A stretch of 64,000 bases of DNA from the NCBI GenBank assembly GCA_947652115.1, contig OX393561.1, positions 39,041,533 to 39,105,532 of the forward strand, read 5' to 3'. The notes below the pieces were generated by a model, which saw nothing but the letters and a program-made list of their open reading frames with translations, did not search any database and was not told where the DNA came from. Below, in pieces: positions 1-11,780 of this stretch (position 1 is the first letter of the stretch; each line of letters starts with the position of its first letter). Source of the DNA: Blastomussa wellsi (taxonomy: Eukaryota; Cnidaria; Anthozoa; Scleractinia; Plerogyridae). Both the position numbers and the translations under genes were made by a program.

Positions 1-110
1 ACTTTGTTACTCTCGAAACTCCTGTTGAATTGATGTGTTTTGCACGTCTTTCAGAAGTTTCATTTGTGTTCTTGATCCTGGTCACGTTCTTTTCAATAAA
101 ATGTGGCCTT

Positions 111-3100
111 ATGGCGTCTACCTCTATAAAACAAGGAAACTGGTGTAGATGTTTGGATAGCGAAGAGGCGAGGAATATATCATCATCAGGCAAACCACAT
201 GTTCACTGCTCGTGTTTTCTATGTAAAGGCAAGGCTGTCTATCCCATGACGGCATGGAGGCATGTCCAAAGGGCAAACAGAGCAAGAACCGAAACTTTGG
301 ATAACAGGTTGCCCGTACCATCCACCTCCTCTTCAGAGATATTGGATACATGTGACGTATTTCAGGCATCGGATTCTTTCTGCGAATTTCCCAGCGATTT
401 ACCATCAGCTTTGGTTGGAAGACATTATGAAAGAGACGAAAATGAGTTCGAAAACGAATCCACTACGTCTGATAATGAGATACTTGGACCTAGTGATGGA
501 GAAAGTTCCATGAGTCTGTCATCAGATGACAATACTACATGTAACAGTGATGGCAGTTCAAATGGTGAGGAACACAATGATCTTTAGACTTAGACTTTAT
601 TTTTTATTTAAACACGGTAAATCTATCAGATAAAATAATAATAATAAAAATTACAATCTACTTTAATCTGTATAAACATGATCTAAAAATTTAAATAGTA
701 AAAATAGAAAAATAATTAAATTCTGCTTTACATAGATGCCGTGTGCGGAGACGAAGACCTGGAGCAATTTCTTTATGACACTGTACTTCGGCTGGTGGAA
801 ATAAAAGGCCAAGCAGGATTTTCCCAGAGTATCTTTGAAGATCTTCTCCAGTGGGGGAAGGATATTGTTAACAAAGCCAACATCAACATAACTTGGCCTT
901 CCAGCTGGTCAGATGTGCTTGTTCTCTTAGAGAAATTTGGATACCAGAGTCCTAGGTTATACTGGATCTGCCTAGATGATAGCCATCCTTACCTTTTTGG
1001 TCTTCTTTCTGCCAAGGATGAATTTTGTCCTCACTGTGGCCAGCAGGGAAAAATCCCTTATTATTATCTCAGTGTGATAGACAAAGTCAAGATATGGTGT
1101 TCATCACCTTCCATGTGTCAAAGGATGACAGCCCATTGGAAGGAAAAATCCCATTGGATGCCCAGAGTAAGACAAGAGGAATGGGGCTGGCAACCCAAGA
1201 AAGAGTTCTGGGATGGTATGCGTTTTGCTCAGCTGGCATACTTTTGGGACCCTGAGACTGAGTGGACTCTTCCCGTCAGGTGTCCAGTAAATGGTTGTGG
1301 TTGTGTTATCTCTGCTGAGAACCTGCTTATATCCCCCATCCTTAATGGTGACTTGAGGCTAGTTGAGTGCACTAACTGCCACAACATCTTTCAGCATACT
1401 CCACAAAAGGTCAAAGGTGACCCAAGAAACTTAGCCTATGATGGTAAGTGAATGAAATTAAAGGTATCTTGTGAGATTTGACAAGGTGATTTTGAGGATA
1501 GTCTTAGAAGACATACTGGCCACTGTTTTGCATCAATATGCTGGCCACATTATTTTTACAACACTACATTTCCTTGTTTATCACATTTACAAGCTGCTGA
1601 TCACAAAGGACATCTTATGTGTGGTAAGTAAAATGCATAGCTGCTCATGCAAGTTAGTGATAATAAATTACCATTATTAGTTTCAGAATCTCAAAAATTA
1701 GTAAATATATTATTTTAAACAGAGATTCCTCAATTAAAGTAAAGTAGTTTATTCATACAATTTGTTAAACAAATAAAACACATTCATTTGTTATCCAGAA
1801 ATAGGTGTATAAGAATTTCACACAGATTTTGCTCAATTATCAGTCAACAACAACAACAAACAAACAGAAGTGTTATAAAAGGATGTTTATTTTAAAGAGT
1901 GTAGAATGTACTTAATGTCTGCTGATTTTCATTTAATTACTGCATTTCAGTACATTGGGATGGCTGGCAGCCATTCTCTTCAACATCCAGAGGATGCGGT
2001 AAGAATATCACTCTGCTTATCATAACACAAGTTAACTCAATAGCCTTACTCTTTCTAATGAAATTTGATCTGTTTTAAACAATTATTGGTTTTATCATAT
2101 GGGGCATGTGTTATCCAGATGATGCATCACAATTTTTCAAAGGATGTTGCCAATATTTAAGGGTTTTTTGCTACTAGTTAAGGAAGATATATTGTATCAG
2201 TTTTAGTAATTTCTTTATGCTTATATACACATAAAATATTCCTTTGTTCTAGATTATGATATTGTATACAAGAAAAAAAAATCAAAATCAATTGCTTAAA
2301 AATTTATCAAACCAAGGAAAAACTGAAATCACAATATATAGACATGTATTTATACATGCAATATAAAAACTGCAAGAACTATAGTCACACACACATTTTA
2401 TCAAGACCATCAAAAAATCAATGTGAAATTGTCATGAACATTCACTGTGCAGCTGTTTCTTGCTTATTTTTACTTGATGTAGTTTTGCAATAATTGCAAA
2501 TAAATTATTTATTTTCAGGTGCCTTTGAAGTTGGATTAGCAACTATGTCAAAGGAGAATCGCTGCCAGGTCGATGAAGTATATGTGTTTGGTTTTGTTCC
2601 GTCCTACCTGTTGCCCAAAAAACGTCCAGCATCCTTAGATCCTTTCATGGAACCATTCATAAGAGACATTGAGGAGGGTTTTATAAATGGTAAACATTAT
2701 TTGGCTTGTGAAAGTTCATGAGAACTTGCTGAAAGTTGATTTTCCCAAGTTCACTTTAAGTTCAAAACAGTACAATAATAATGTTTGTCCTCATTCATAC
2801 TGACTTTGATTATTATTTTGAAATGAGAGTGATTTTAATCGACAAAAATGTTGCATTGGTTTAATAGGGATTCAAGTAAACTATGCAGTACCTGTATGTG
2901 AAATGCCTGCAGGACCATGCAACCTGCGTCACCTTGTCCTTTGCTGTTCAGGTGACCACATGGGACTTTGTGAATTGGGAAAATTTGTCAAATGCGGCAA
3001 GAAAGGCTGCAGGCGCTGTGAAACAACAAGTATGTTTCCTTTATTTGAGTTTCTTATAAGGGTTCAGCGAGGATGTTAATAACATCAGTTACTAACAATC

Positions 3101-5769
3101 TTTTATCCTACAATGAAAATGATGCATTTGTGAGGTGCCTTTTTCTGCATCACTCTTCAGGATTATTTTGTGGCTTCAAATTGTTGTTTTTGGATGGGGA
3201 GAAACATTGGCAAACCAGCAGGAGAATAACTCTAGCCAACAACTTGTAAACTGAACTCATTATCGTATTAGCTGAGCACTAAATTGCTATGCTAAGAACT
3301 AACAAATATACCATTCCTCTGCCCCTGTGACACAACCTACATGCATGTATACCCTTTCTCATGATTATGCAAATAAATTCAGACATACATGTACGTACAG
3401 TGTAGGCTTTTCTGTATTTTCTCTTACAGGTGTTTATTTTCCAGCCTCTCGCCACTATTATTACACAAATAATCGCTATCAGACAAGATTTCCCCCACAG
3501 TCAAAGGACATTGTGACAAAAATTGAACTTCTGAAAGAAATTGAAGAGGAGGAGAGGGTTACTATTAGAGAGCAGAGGTCTAAGGAATGTGGTTACACTG
3601 GACTTTCAATTTTGCACAGGCTGTGGCCACTGTATGGATTTCGCTATGATAAGGACTTGGTATTTGATGAAATGCACACTGTGCAACTCAATGTTGTGAA
3701 AGAAGCTCTTGGCCATCTGTTGTCTGATGAAGATCATCCTGTAGATTGGTGTGAGGTTGACAGAAGATTAGAGCAATTACCATGGACTCCAGGTATTTAT
3801 CTAAAATTAACTGAAGCATCCTCAATCAACAGCTTTATTTTATCCCTTTATTTTCCCTTGACATTGAATTTAAATGTACATGTACTAGCTTTGCTGTCAA
3901 AAATAGCATTTTGTCTCTGCTTGGTAACTTCACTTTTTACTTAATGTTATTGTTCACAGAATTCAGGGCATCCAGACTTCCCAAAGGTATTACAACCCGC
4001 CTTGGATATTGGAAAGGTTATAGTCTTACATGTACTTATTTACATATTTTGAAAGTGTAAATGCCATTCAATTTGTGTCAAGCTTCAAATGTCTATAGCC
4101 ATACATCTGATCATGTTTATTACTAAATTGAAAACAGAGGTAAAAGATAGACCAAACTAGCTGTTGATATAATTGAAACTTTTTTAATTGTCTTTTTAGC
4201 TGAGGAATATTCTCGCTTTGCATGGCCAGCATCAGAGGCAGTTTTTGCTGGTCTTTTAACACAGTCACAAGCAGAGTGCTGGTCTTGTGTTGCAAGAATT
4301 GAAGAGTTTATACAAAACCACTCTCGAAGTGGTTGGACCAAGGCTGATGCAGATACCTTTCATCAAGCTGCCCTTCGTTATACTGCACTTGTGGAAGAAA
4401 CCTATGGCCCCCAGCGCTGTGTCATATCACTTCATAACCTCCAGCACTTCAGAGAAGATATTGAGAGATTCAGTGGTTTGGACAACTATTCTTGTTGGGT
4501 GAAAGAAAGGGCGGTAAAACGATATATACGACAGTCCAACAATCATAAGAATATTGAAGTAACCTTTGCAGCCACTGAGATGAGGCGTGAGGTCCTGAAA
4601 GCAAGGAGTAATAAGGAGGAAAGCCTTGACAAAGATAAAGTCAACCTAACACAGGTACTATATTTGATTGTCTTTTTCTTTCCTTCTATTAAAAGACAGT
4701 AACAATACAAAATACATAAATGTAAAAAAAATTGGAATTCTATGCACATTGATGTTGTAAGAAAGTGATCTGCAGTCTGACACCTAACTTGACAATACAA
4801 CTTAATGCTTTGATTCCTACTTGGGGGTGTTTACTGAACTGAATGCTTTATTCCTACACTGGTATAGAATTCTTATGAAGACTACAATTTGCTCTACATC
4901 TGGTCTTTCAAAACAGATTTTGTCTAATATGTCTAGTAATTTCCTGACCCTTGGTTTATTTTATTCCTTTTAAGTTATGGGCAAAGTCACTTTCTCAAGC
5001 AAAGCTGTTCTATGCTTTAAAAGCTGATGTCCGAAATCAAGGTCATAAAGGTATTCTTGTTGGCTGTCTTCACAATATTTATGACTTGTCTCAAGCAACA
5101 AGAAGGAAACTAGCTGAATGCTGCGCAAGTGAATTGTGCGAAGTTGGGGAAGATGGACACTATTGTCGCAGTTTTTGGTTGCCAGAGCATGGTTATAATG
5201 GTTTGCTTTATAGAGAAGGAGAAAATGTAATTGTCATAGTCCCTGATGATGGTGAAATCGTCACTTCGATTGAGACAATATACAAAGTTCCTGTTTTGGG
5301 TCAGAGAAGAGCCTTCATTAGAGGAAAGAAGTTCGAGTGGGATGGACATTCAGTCAACAGTGAGCACAGAAAAGTTAAAGAAACTCAAGACCGCATATTT
5401 GCAGAACTGGATAATGTGAGCAGGAAGGTTATGTTACTGGAGTTAACCACTGACCCTGGAAGCTTTCTTGTGATTGACTTTATGAGAAGAATTTTTCCTA
5501 TTGCACCAGGAACTGTTGTTTTGCCCTATTATCCTGTAGTCAATGACATGGTCATGGTAAGGGGAGCAACTGTTAATGATATCTGGCGAGCAAGGGTGAT
5601 CTCATATGATCTTCCTCGAAAGTTCATTTTGGGAAGATTTTTTAGGAAGGAAGATGAGATCTGGATTCCTGAAAGAGGCTCTCAGAATCAGAGGATCTTT
5701 TTTGCCAGTATACTTGGGATTGCTAATGGCAACTGGCTTAGAGACTTTGACAGATGGCAGGATTATTAG
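111..5769 (+). CDS. Tnp2-like transposase-derived protein, nine exons, intact frame
   Basis: Exons read from the sequence: 111-564, 736-1443, 1951-1998, 2519-2689, 2868-3029, 3430-3792, 3960-4016, 4200-4654 and 4975-5769. All introns are GT-AG. The first seven splice junctions are phase 1 and the last is phase 0; the sum is 3,213 nt, giving 1,070 residues and one stop. The start is the ATG at 111. The N-terminus has Cys/His pairs and an acidic Ser-rich stretch. Exon 2 has CxxC pairs (about residues 248 and 345-375) resembling zinc ribbons. Exon 5 contains GDHMGLCELGKF followed by CRRCE, matching the Tnp2 'GDxxA..KL.G...CR.CE' region. Exon 6 has FDEMHTVQLNVVKEAL, exon 7 LPKGITTRLGYWK and exon 8 a WPASE block, all Tnp2-family hallmarks. 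Tnp2 proteins are RNase-H-fold transposases of CACTA-type DNA transposons. I saw no terminal inverted repeats around the gene, and the many host-like introns fit either a domesticated gene or an intron-rich transposon. Family call fairly sure; cellular role unknown. Confidence 0.8.
588..750 (-). mobile_element. LINE 3'-end fragment forming most of intron 1
   Basis: The intron sequence shares ordered blocks with the antisense LINE 3' end at 23.58-23.76 kb: TTTATTTAAACACGGTAAA near 606, ATCAG near 626, and TTTACAT followed by GATGCCGTGTG near 728-745, with about the same total length. It is preceded by a short TTAGAC direct repeat, like the ATC repeat that precedes the other copy. The splice acceptor TAG at 733-735 and the first bases of exon 2 fall inside the matching block. 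Divergence is high, so the relationship rests on the shared block order. Confidence 0.5.
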
Positions 5770-6084
5770 AACTTAAGGTGTTTTCCAGTTTAAAAACTCG
5801 GTACATTATGCTGACAAGAACCTCCATGTTGTGTTTATTGACTCTTACCTCCTGTTAGTTGAATGAAATGGTTATTATTTCATTTTGAGTTCATTTCAGC
5901 GTAACATTAGGGAATCCTACTTTTCATCAAGTCATGTTCCCTATACATTTTTAATCAACGAAATGGTTGTTGATTTGGAAACTCTTGTGAAAAATCATTC
6001 CATTGTTTTCATCAGCAAATCTTGTTAGGTAAACAAGTGAAGTGATCAGTTAATTTCCATTGGTTTACCATTGTACTACTTTTC

Positions 6085-6540
6085 CTTTGACATGGTCATC
6101 TGTAAGTGTTCAGTTCCAGGGACACCACAGTGACATTTCAATTACGTGTCAGTTTTTGTACTAAATGGTATATCATAATGATTGTGTTATCTCTGGAAAC
6201 TAAAAATATATTTTCCTATGATTTCATATATTCATCCTGTGTTGGAATCTATGTGTGAACAGTTAGTTCCAGTGATAGTACAATGATATTCCAATTATAA
6301 CTTGTTAAGTTTTTAATCTTTGGTAGATCATTGTGCTTTCTTTGGAAACTGAAAAAATAGTTTCCAATGATTTAACAAGGTCATCCAACCTTGGAAAATT
6401 GTGAACATTTGGTTCCAGTGATAGCACAATGATATTCCAATTACAACCAGCCTGTTGTTAAAGTGTGGTATATCATTGTGCTATCTTTGGTAAGTGACAA
6501 AATGTATTCCAAGGATCTTACATCATCTACCAACAATGGA
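6085..6540. repeat. Imperfect tandem repeat, about 147-bp unit, three copies
   Basis: Three diverged units begin near 6085, 6231 and 6379. Each contains in order a GTTCCAGTGATA-like block, ATGATATTCCAATTA, a GGTATATCATTGTG block, CTTTGGAAACTGA and TTCCAATGATTT. Fragments of the pattern (TTCCAATG, TTGGAA) continue to about 6740. It lies directly 3' of the Tnp2-like gene, possibly within its 3' UTR. No coding potential seen. Confidence 0.6.
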
Positions 6541-6739
6541 AGACCAAATATATTTTGTTCCAATTTGACTCCAATGATATTCCAACTGACAGAATGAAAA
6601 GAAAAATATATTTACCTGTGTTGGAACTTTATTGGAATTTTATTGGTTCTATAAGACTTTCCCAATGATTTTCCAATGTTGGAAGTTTTAAACTGAAATT
6701 TTCCAATGATTTTCCATGTTGGAAAATGTATTTTTTTCC

Positions 6740-7770
6740 TGTGAAACTAGAACCACTACGTGGGACTTACCGGAGCCCAGTGTGACACGGGATTGCATAA
6801 ATATAGTTAATCTCTCGCAGCCCTACCCCCTGTTCTTTGATTCTCGATAAATTTTACGATGGAAGGTTCACTCAATGGGCATGTAGGTAGCTTTGATAAG
6901 TCGCTCTCATTCTCAATAAGTTTCACGATGGAAGGTTCACTCTTAAGTAATCGCTCGTAAATTTGTCTCTCCATAAACTAGTGCATCGTAAAGGTTGGGG
7001 AACGTGTCGTTCCCCAAAAAGCTATAATCTTTCTCTTGACTGTCCTCCATGGCTCGTGCTTTTCAAAATGGCGGATAAAATTTCAATGAGCCAGAGAGCA
7101 CTCCCAAAAGTAACGAGTCAGCGATATATCTCTTTATGACCGGTGCCAGCCTTCGGCTGGGCCTCGGTAAAAGTAGGGAAATATCAGAACAAATATAAAT
7201 GCCTGTTTAAATGACCCAACTACAAATGAAAAATTTGTCGACTGTCTAAATCTATTTAAGAGTCAGAGGAAGAGTGCTAGTCGATAAAAGAACAGAAAGA
7301 TATACATGTATTTATTTTCATTTTCCATTTCATGTATTGTACATTTGTTTTAAATTTCGCGTGTTTGATTTTGGCGCCCTCTTTTTTCCACGGGGATTTA
7401 TTTTCGCGAAAGCCGCGAAATTTAGTAAGCACGAAAATTAGTACGAATAAGGTAACATTCAGTTAAGCAATATAAAAATACCAAAGCCTACTTTTTGGGC
7501 TTTTATAGTGGTCTAAAAACGGTGCCGTATTAAGAGCCTCGACGTTGAAACATGAACCACAAACGGCAAACGTGAAATTCTGTGGTGTGCAGTTCGCGGT
7601 TATTATTTTATAATTCAGCTCGGCTGCATGGCGCAGAGTACGCAAACAAAAGAAATTTAAGTTGAATTTTACGTCGAAAGTACTGATAGCTATAAAGCAA
7701 TACCGTGTTGTAGCGTGTATTCCACTACAGGCGTTCCACTTCGCTTTCCTCCTGCCAATACTGTTAAAAG
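6740..7770. other. Gene-free stretch
   Basis: No supportable gene. It contains two similar short blocks near 6830-6870 and 6905-6935 (AGTTTCACGATGGAAGGTTCACT versions), and short ORFs without recognisable domains. The reverse-strand ORF at 7463-7795 overlaps the SINE at its 5' side and is not supported. Confidence 0.4.
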
Positions 7771-7774
7771 TATG

Positions 7775-8060
7775 CATTCGGGCCGAGTGGCCCATCAGGC
7801 CGGAGCTTATTCCGGTTTCTGTAGCATGAAGCAGAATAGAGCGAGTATTTCTACTCCCCCCTGGATGGGATGCTAGTCCATCGCAGGGTTACACCCCAGC
7901 AGTAAATTCGCCAGTACCCTTTTATACACCTGGGTGAAGAGAGGCACAGTGAACGAAGTGTCTTGCCCAAGAACACCCGACCAGGGGCTCGAACCCGAGT
8001 CGTCCGATCCTGGCTTCCACAAGTCATACTAGTGAAAGATCGCCGGATCGGAGGTCTGAG
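7775..8060 (-). mobile_element. tRNA-derived SINE, body and 3' end
   Basis: Read on the minus strand it holds a B-box-like GGTTCGAGCCCC, then GTTCTTGGGCAAGACACTTC, a CACCCAGGTGTATAAAAGGG block, a CCCTGCGATGGACTAGCATC block and a GGAATAAGCTCCGGCCTGAT tail. This is the layout of an abundant metazoan SINE family also seen in cnidarians (my recollection, not searched). The tRNA head upstream is decayed. The partial copy at 20.4 kb shares the TTCTTGGGCAAG block and keeps the head. Confidence 0.65.
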
Positions 8061-8374
8061 AAAGAAGGTCTTTAATTCGAGTATTAGCGGGTAAAGTAGG
8101 GGGATATCGTTCCTTCTAAAGTTGCTAACGAACGGTTTTTCGGCGTAATGTCTTGTCCTGAAGCTTAAACCCGCGCTAGCAGGGTTACATAAGACAGAAA
8201 AGTCGACGTTTTAAATGTTATAAATACCTGAAAGCTACTGAAGATGGCGTCCCGCAATCTATTGTCTACTAAATTAATGTATCACGTCGATCTACATTAA
8301 TTTCAGCGAATTTGCCACAAGCTTCCCTTAATTTATTGTCACTGACACTGTTCTCCGAATTCGATTCCTTCCCA

Positions 8375-8812
8375 TCACATGGGACTATTCGACTTTGCTA
8401 GTTTGTGAACTTCGTATATCATTGTTTCAACTGCTTCTTCATATGAAGGAGGTACCATTTCAATCCCAGATTCCGAAGGAATTTCAGACTGATGAATCGG
8501 TCCCAGGTGATCTTTAGAGCCGCCACCGAAAAAAATAAGGCCGCGTGAATTGACGGGTTCTTCTGTACGGTCACTGTTTTCAACGAGGTGATCTTGGTGC
8601 GAATACCAAACTGTAATAAAAAGACCAAGTAAAGCACCAGCAGTTATAACAGCAGGACCAACAATCTTGTAATTTTTCCACGAAGCAGTGTTGCCGGCCA
8701 CTACCGTTAAAACAGTTCCAAATACGACTAAAATAAGTGGAATTAAGGTCAACAGAAGATAGATGTGTTTGGTTGGCTTGTGCATTTTGTTTCCTGTACT
8801 TTGTGTCTCCAT
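8375..8812 (-). CDS. Two-TM PPxY tail protein (cluster member 1)
   Basis: A single-exon 145-residue protein starting at METQSTGN. Predicted helices are about residues 17-39 and 48-69, separated by a short polar loop (NTASWKNYK). The tail has LGPIH (103-107) and PPSYEEAV (PPSY 121-124). PPxY motifs are known ligands for WW domains, notably NEDD4-type HECT ubiquitin ligases, so a membrane adaptor or ubiquitination substrate is a reasonable inference. There is no signal peptide apart from TM1, so both termini are probably cytosolic. It is closest to members 2 and 3: shared TPLILVV/IPLILVV start of TM1, the K-I-(A/V)-G-P start of TM2, the LGPIH box and the ESSGKEM-type spacer before PPSYEEA. No N-glycan-like feature in the loop was relied on. 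Product name unknown; vertebrate two-TM PPxY proteins of the TMEM139/TMEM171 sort look similar in layout only. Confidence 0.7.
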   Translation of the reverse strand: METQSTGNKMHKPTKHIYLLLTLIPLILVVFGTVLTVVAGNTASWKNYKIVGPAVITAGALLGLFITVWYSHQDHLVENSDRTEEPVNSRGLIFFGGGSKDHLGPIHQSEIPSESGIEMVPPSYEEAVETMIYEVHKLAKSNSPM

Positions 8813-8903
8813 GCTACGATATCAACACAAGACAGTTCCATACAACAGAAGCACTTTCAGTTGAAGGGATGTGAGAACAACGTTAACACAAGTTAAATTC
8901 CGC

Positions 8904-8922
8904 TGTTTGTATCGGACCGTTA
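8904..8922 (-). promoter_or_regulatory. Upstream block shared with member 2
   Basis: TGTTTGTATCGGACCGTTA here, about 90 bp upstream of member 1, matches TGTTGATATTGGACCGTTT at 11344-11362, about 60 bp upstream of member 2, at 15 of 19 positions. It may be a conserved promoter element or simply residual similarity from gene duplication. Confidence 0.25.
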
Positions 8923-9295
8923 GCTTCAACTTCCAGTAATTTTCCGAGACGTGCAAGACGTAACTGTGAAGTTTAATTACATTCTTGGACCACATTACGG
9001 TTACTACTAAGGATTTTGATAGAACCCGCATTCTCGTCACGTCCCGTCATTGAAAGAGTTTCGGTCGCAGGGTCAAAAATTTTCCTTTTTGGTTAGGTTT
9101 AATTACCAACAAGGTGAAATTTTGCTAATTATGAAACTCGACGTCTTCTCTTGCCATAAATACAGTGACTGAAACCCCTTTAATGTAATTATGACCAATG
9201 ATCCGCAATTCTTTTTATATCAATAATTGTTCCTAAATCGCGACCTATTGTCACCTAAAGCCCAGACTACGAGCAGCCCTCCTTGCTAAGTCTAT

Positions 9296-9372
9296 CGAGC
9301 GTGAAGCGAACAGCCGCGTCTCGTCCTCTGCCCCCAACTTTCGCGCGGCCATATTTGTTCGCTTCACACTCG
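9296..9372. repeat. Short inverted repeat
   Basis: CGAGCGTGAAGCGAACAG at about 9296 faces TGTTCGCTTCACACTCGG ending at about 9372, with a GC-rich spacer. It looks like a small foldback element. The DNA from 9060 to 10849 otherwise shows only unsupported AT-rich short ORFs. Confidence 0.4.
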
Positions 9373-10849
9373 GCGGATTGAGTACAAAGGCGGATTAGAC
9401 TATACGAGAAGCCCCTTTCCCTGGACTGTAAGTTGCCAAATCTCAAGCAGCAGCAAACTGAGCGGATAGAGCGGTGTTTACTTGGGTGTCGAAAGTAATT
9501 CGCGTTTTGTTTTGCATTTGTTTTACCGCGCTTAGTAATTCGTTTAAACAGGAAACCAAAATCAATCTCGGCATTCGCCCGTATTCGTTTTCCAACGTTT
9601 TACAAAACCTACATGCTAAAACGGTCTATTCCGAGGACTGCAAATTTGGGAGTTCGAGGAATTTTTTGAAACCAATTATTTCCAAATTGGACAAGCATGT
9701 AGTCCTGTTACCTATTAATTATATAGCATTCAAAAATATATGAACATGGCAACTGTTTCGCCCTCCGAACTAGTTTTTCTTGACAATTGATTGGTTTATG
9801 GAAGGTACCAAGATTTTTCTTAAAGCAAAAACTGTCCAATTTATTTTAAATTTGGACAGTTGGCAAAAATTAATAAAAAAAATGCATCTGTTGACAATAA
9901 TGAATTTTCATGTAGCTATATAATTAGAATACGAAGGCAGTCGATTGAAAATCACTCAGCCTCTATGAGTTTTTACATCGATTTCACAAAAATAAGACTG
10001 AATCATGGAAAACAACGCTTCGACTTCCTTATTGTGCTAAACAGCTCTGGGTTAGCCAGGCTGCACTAAATTTTCCTTTTCTCTTTCTTTCTTTAAATAT
10101 TTATATGATATCTTCAGTGTCATTTGACAGGCGATTGGGAGAACAGATTACATGGCTCATGAACAAATCAGTTTCCTCGATCACCGAGCGGAATTCAGTT
10201 TAATCGGAATGTCAAAAATTAACCGCGTGTTAGAGCTACTGTTTGACACAAATGGGGTTAGATCAAGTCAATTATAACTTGGATTTACGTTTTTACACAG
10301 AATGTGAATGAAAACTAGAAAACTGATTAGAGATTTTAAATATTTATACACCAATCAACACGTTCGGCCATATACGTGATGTTTTCATGCAGGGATGTGA
10401 TAGAAGCTTACAACTCCACAGTTAACATCGTCCTGGTCATGTTACTTTCCGTCTTCAGATAAATGAAAGTTTGATTTTTTTGTAGAATATCGAGCACTCG
10501 TCACTGATCATCAAACAGTTTTATCGGTTCATGAGCAAAATTAAAAGTTATCAGCTCGCGTATTTAGCGTTTAAATTTCCTGTTTTGCTCTCCTTGCAGC
10601 AGAATCAAAAAGTTTCCCCGAATTTCGTCCGATCTGATACTGGCACGATACCATACCGTTCAGCATTTCATGTCTGTTCCTGGGGAGGCCGGATTAAATC
10701 AGAACGAAAACTAGGCTAGATCGAGCAAATTATTCCAATCTTTGATTCTCACAAGACTCACAAGGACCCGCCTGACTGTCTCAGGAAAGTTAAAGAAACC
10801 GTCTTCCTCACTTGTCGTGTGTTCCTTGGATAAAAATTTTCTTTAATTT

Positions 10850-11287
10850 CTATTTATCGTTATTCCTAACAGCTTCTTCGTACGAAGGAGGTACCATTTC
10901 TTTTCCAGAAGATTCAGGAGAAATGCTACTTTCAAAGTGATGGATCGGTCCTAGGTGATCGTTAAGAGCCTCCTCCGAAACAATACGATCACATGTAAGA
11001 TGTTGCTCTCGTGTATTCGCAAGTCCTTCCGTCTCTTGGCGCGGTCTCCAAACTGCAATGAAAAGAAGTAACAATCCACCGAGAGTCATAACAACAGGAC
11101 CAGCAATCTTGCAGCTTTTTAACTGTGAAACAGTGTTACCCAGCACAGTTAAAACAGAGCCAGCCACGACTAGAATAAGGGGAGTTATGTGTAGCAGCCG
11201 TCGGCAGATTAGTTTGTCTGTAGACCTTTGCCTAATACGTTGATTGTTCGTTCGGGTACATCTGTTTTCTGTGCTTTGTATCTCCAT
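10850..11287 (-). CDS. Two-TM PPxY tail protein (cluster member 2)
   Basis: A single-exon 145-residue protein starting MEIQSTEN, almost the same first residues as member 1. It has a basic N-terminus, TM1 about 31-50 and TM2 about 61-80. The tail carries LGPIHHFE (112-119) and PPSYEEAV (PPSY 133-136) just before the C-terminus. PPxY is a WW-domain ligand; a NEDD4-family partner is inferred, not shown. It is on the same strand as members 1 and 3, and upstream DNA also resembles that of member 1, so the pair looks like a tandem duplicate. The loop between the helices (NTVSQLKSCK) holds one Cys also found in member 3. Confidence 0.7.
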   Translation of the reverse strand: MEIQSTENRCTRTNNQRIRQRSTDKLICRRLLHITPLILVVAGSVLTVLGNTVSQLKSCKIAGPVVMTLGGLLLLFIAVWRPRQETEGLANTREQHLTCDRIVSEEALNDHLGPIHHFESSISPESSGKEMVPPSYEEAVRNNDK

Positions 11288-11343
11288 CGCAGCACGGGAA
11301 AGTTTTCCCTGTTGGCCTCGTCAATGGAGATACAGAGTGTCAG

Positions 11344-11362
11344 TGTTGATATTGGACCGTTT
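11344..11362 (-). promoter_or_regulatory. Upstream block shared with member 1
   Basis: Partner of the block at 8904-8922; core GGACCGTT conserved. It lies about 60 bp before the start codon of member 2. Role unknown. Confidence 0.25.
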
Positions 11363-11780
11363 CATTTGCTTCCCGCCTTGGCAACTGTATTTCGAGTTTT
11401 GGCGTAATGCTACACCAAACCTGCGTCAAGCAATGTAATGCACTGAAATGAAACAATACAATTAACGCAGATAATTTAGACCTGGAAATTTCAAGTCCCT
11501 TCAAAAACATTACAAAACAATGCAATACAAAGTTCACCGCTCCTTTCAATTGCCTCGAGCTGCTGCTACCACATATTCATATATCATCAATTAAAGAGAT
11601 GAATGACACCAAGGGGAGGCACTCCCATAATATGAAGGTCCAAAATAGGGGCGTAAATCCCCCTTATACCCACCAAGCCTTTCCTCCATCTCGCTTACTT
11701 CAACATATCGTCCGACCCCGCCGCATTCCAAAGAATTTTAAAACCTAACGTATTATATCAATTACCTCGGGTTAGTATAC

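Noticed and set aside
7463..7795. 110-residue minus frame
   Set aside because: Partly inside the 3' end of the SINE and without recognisable features.
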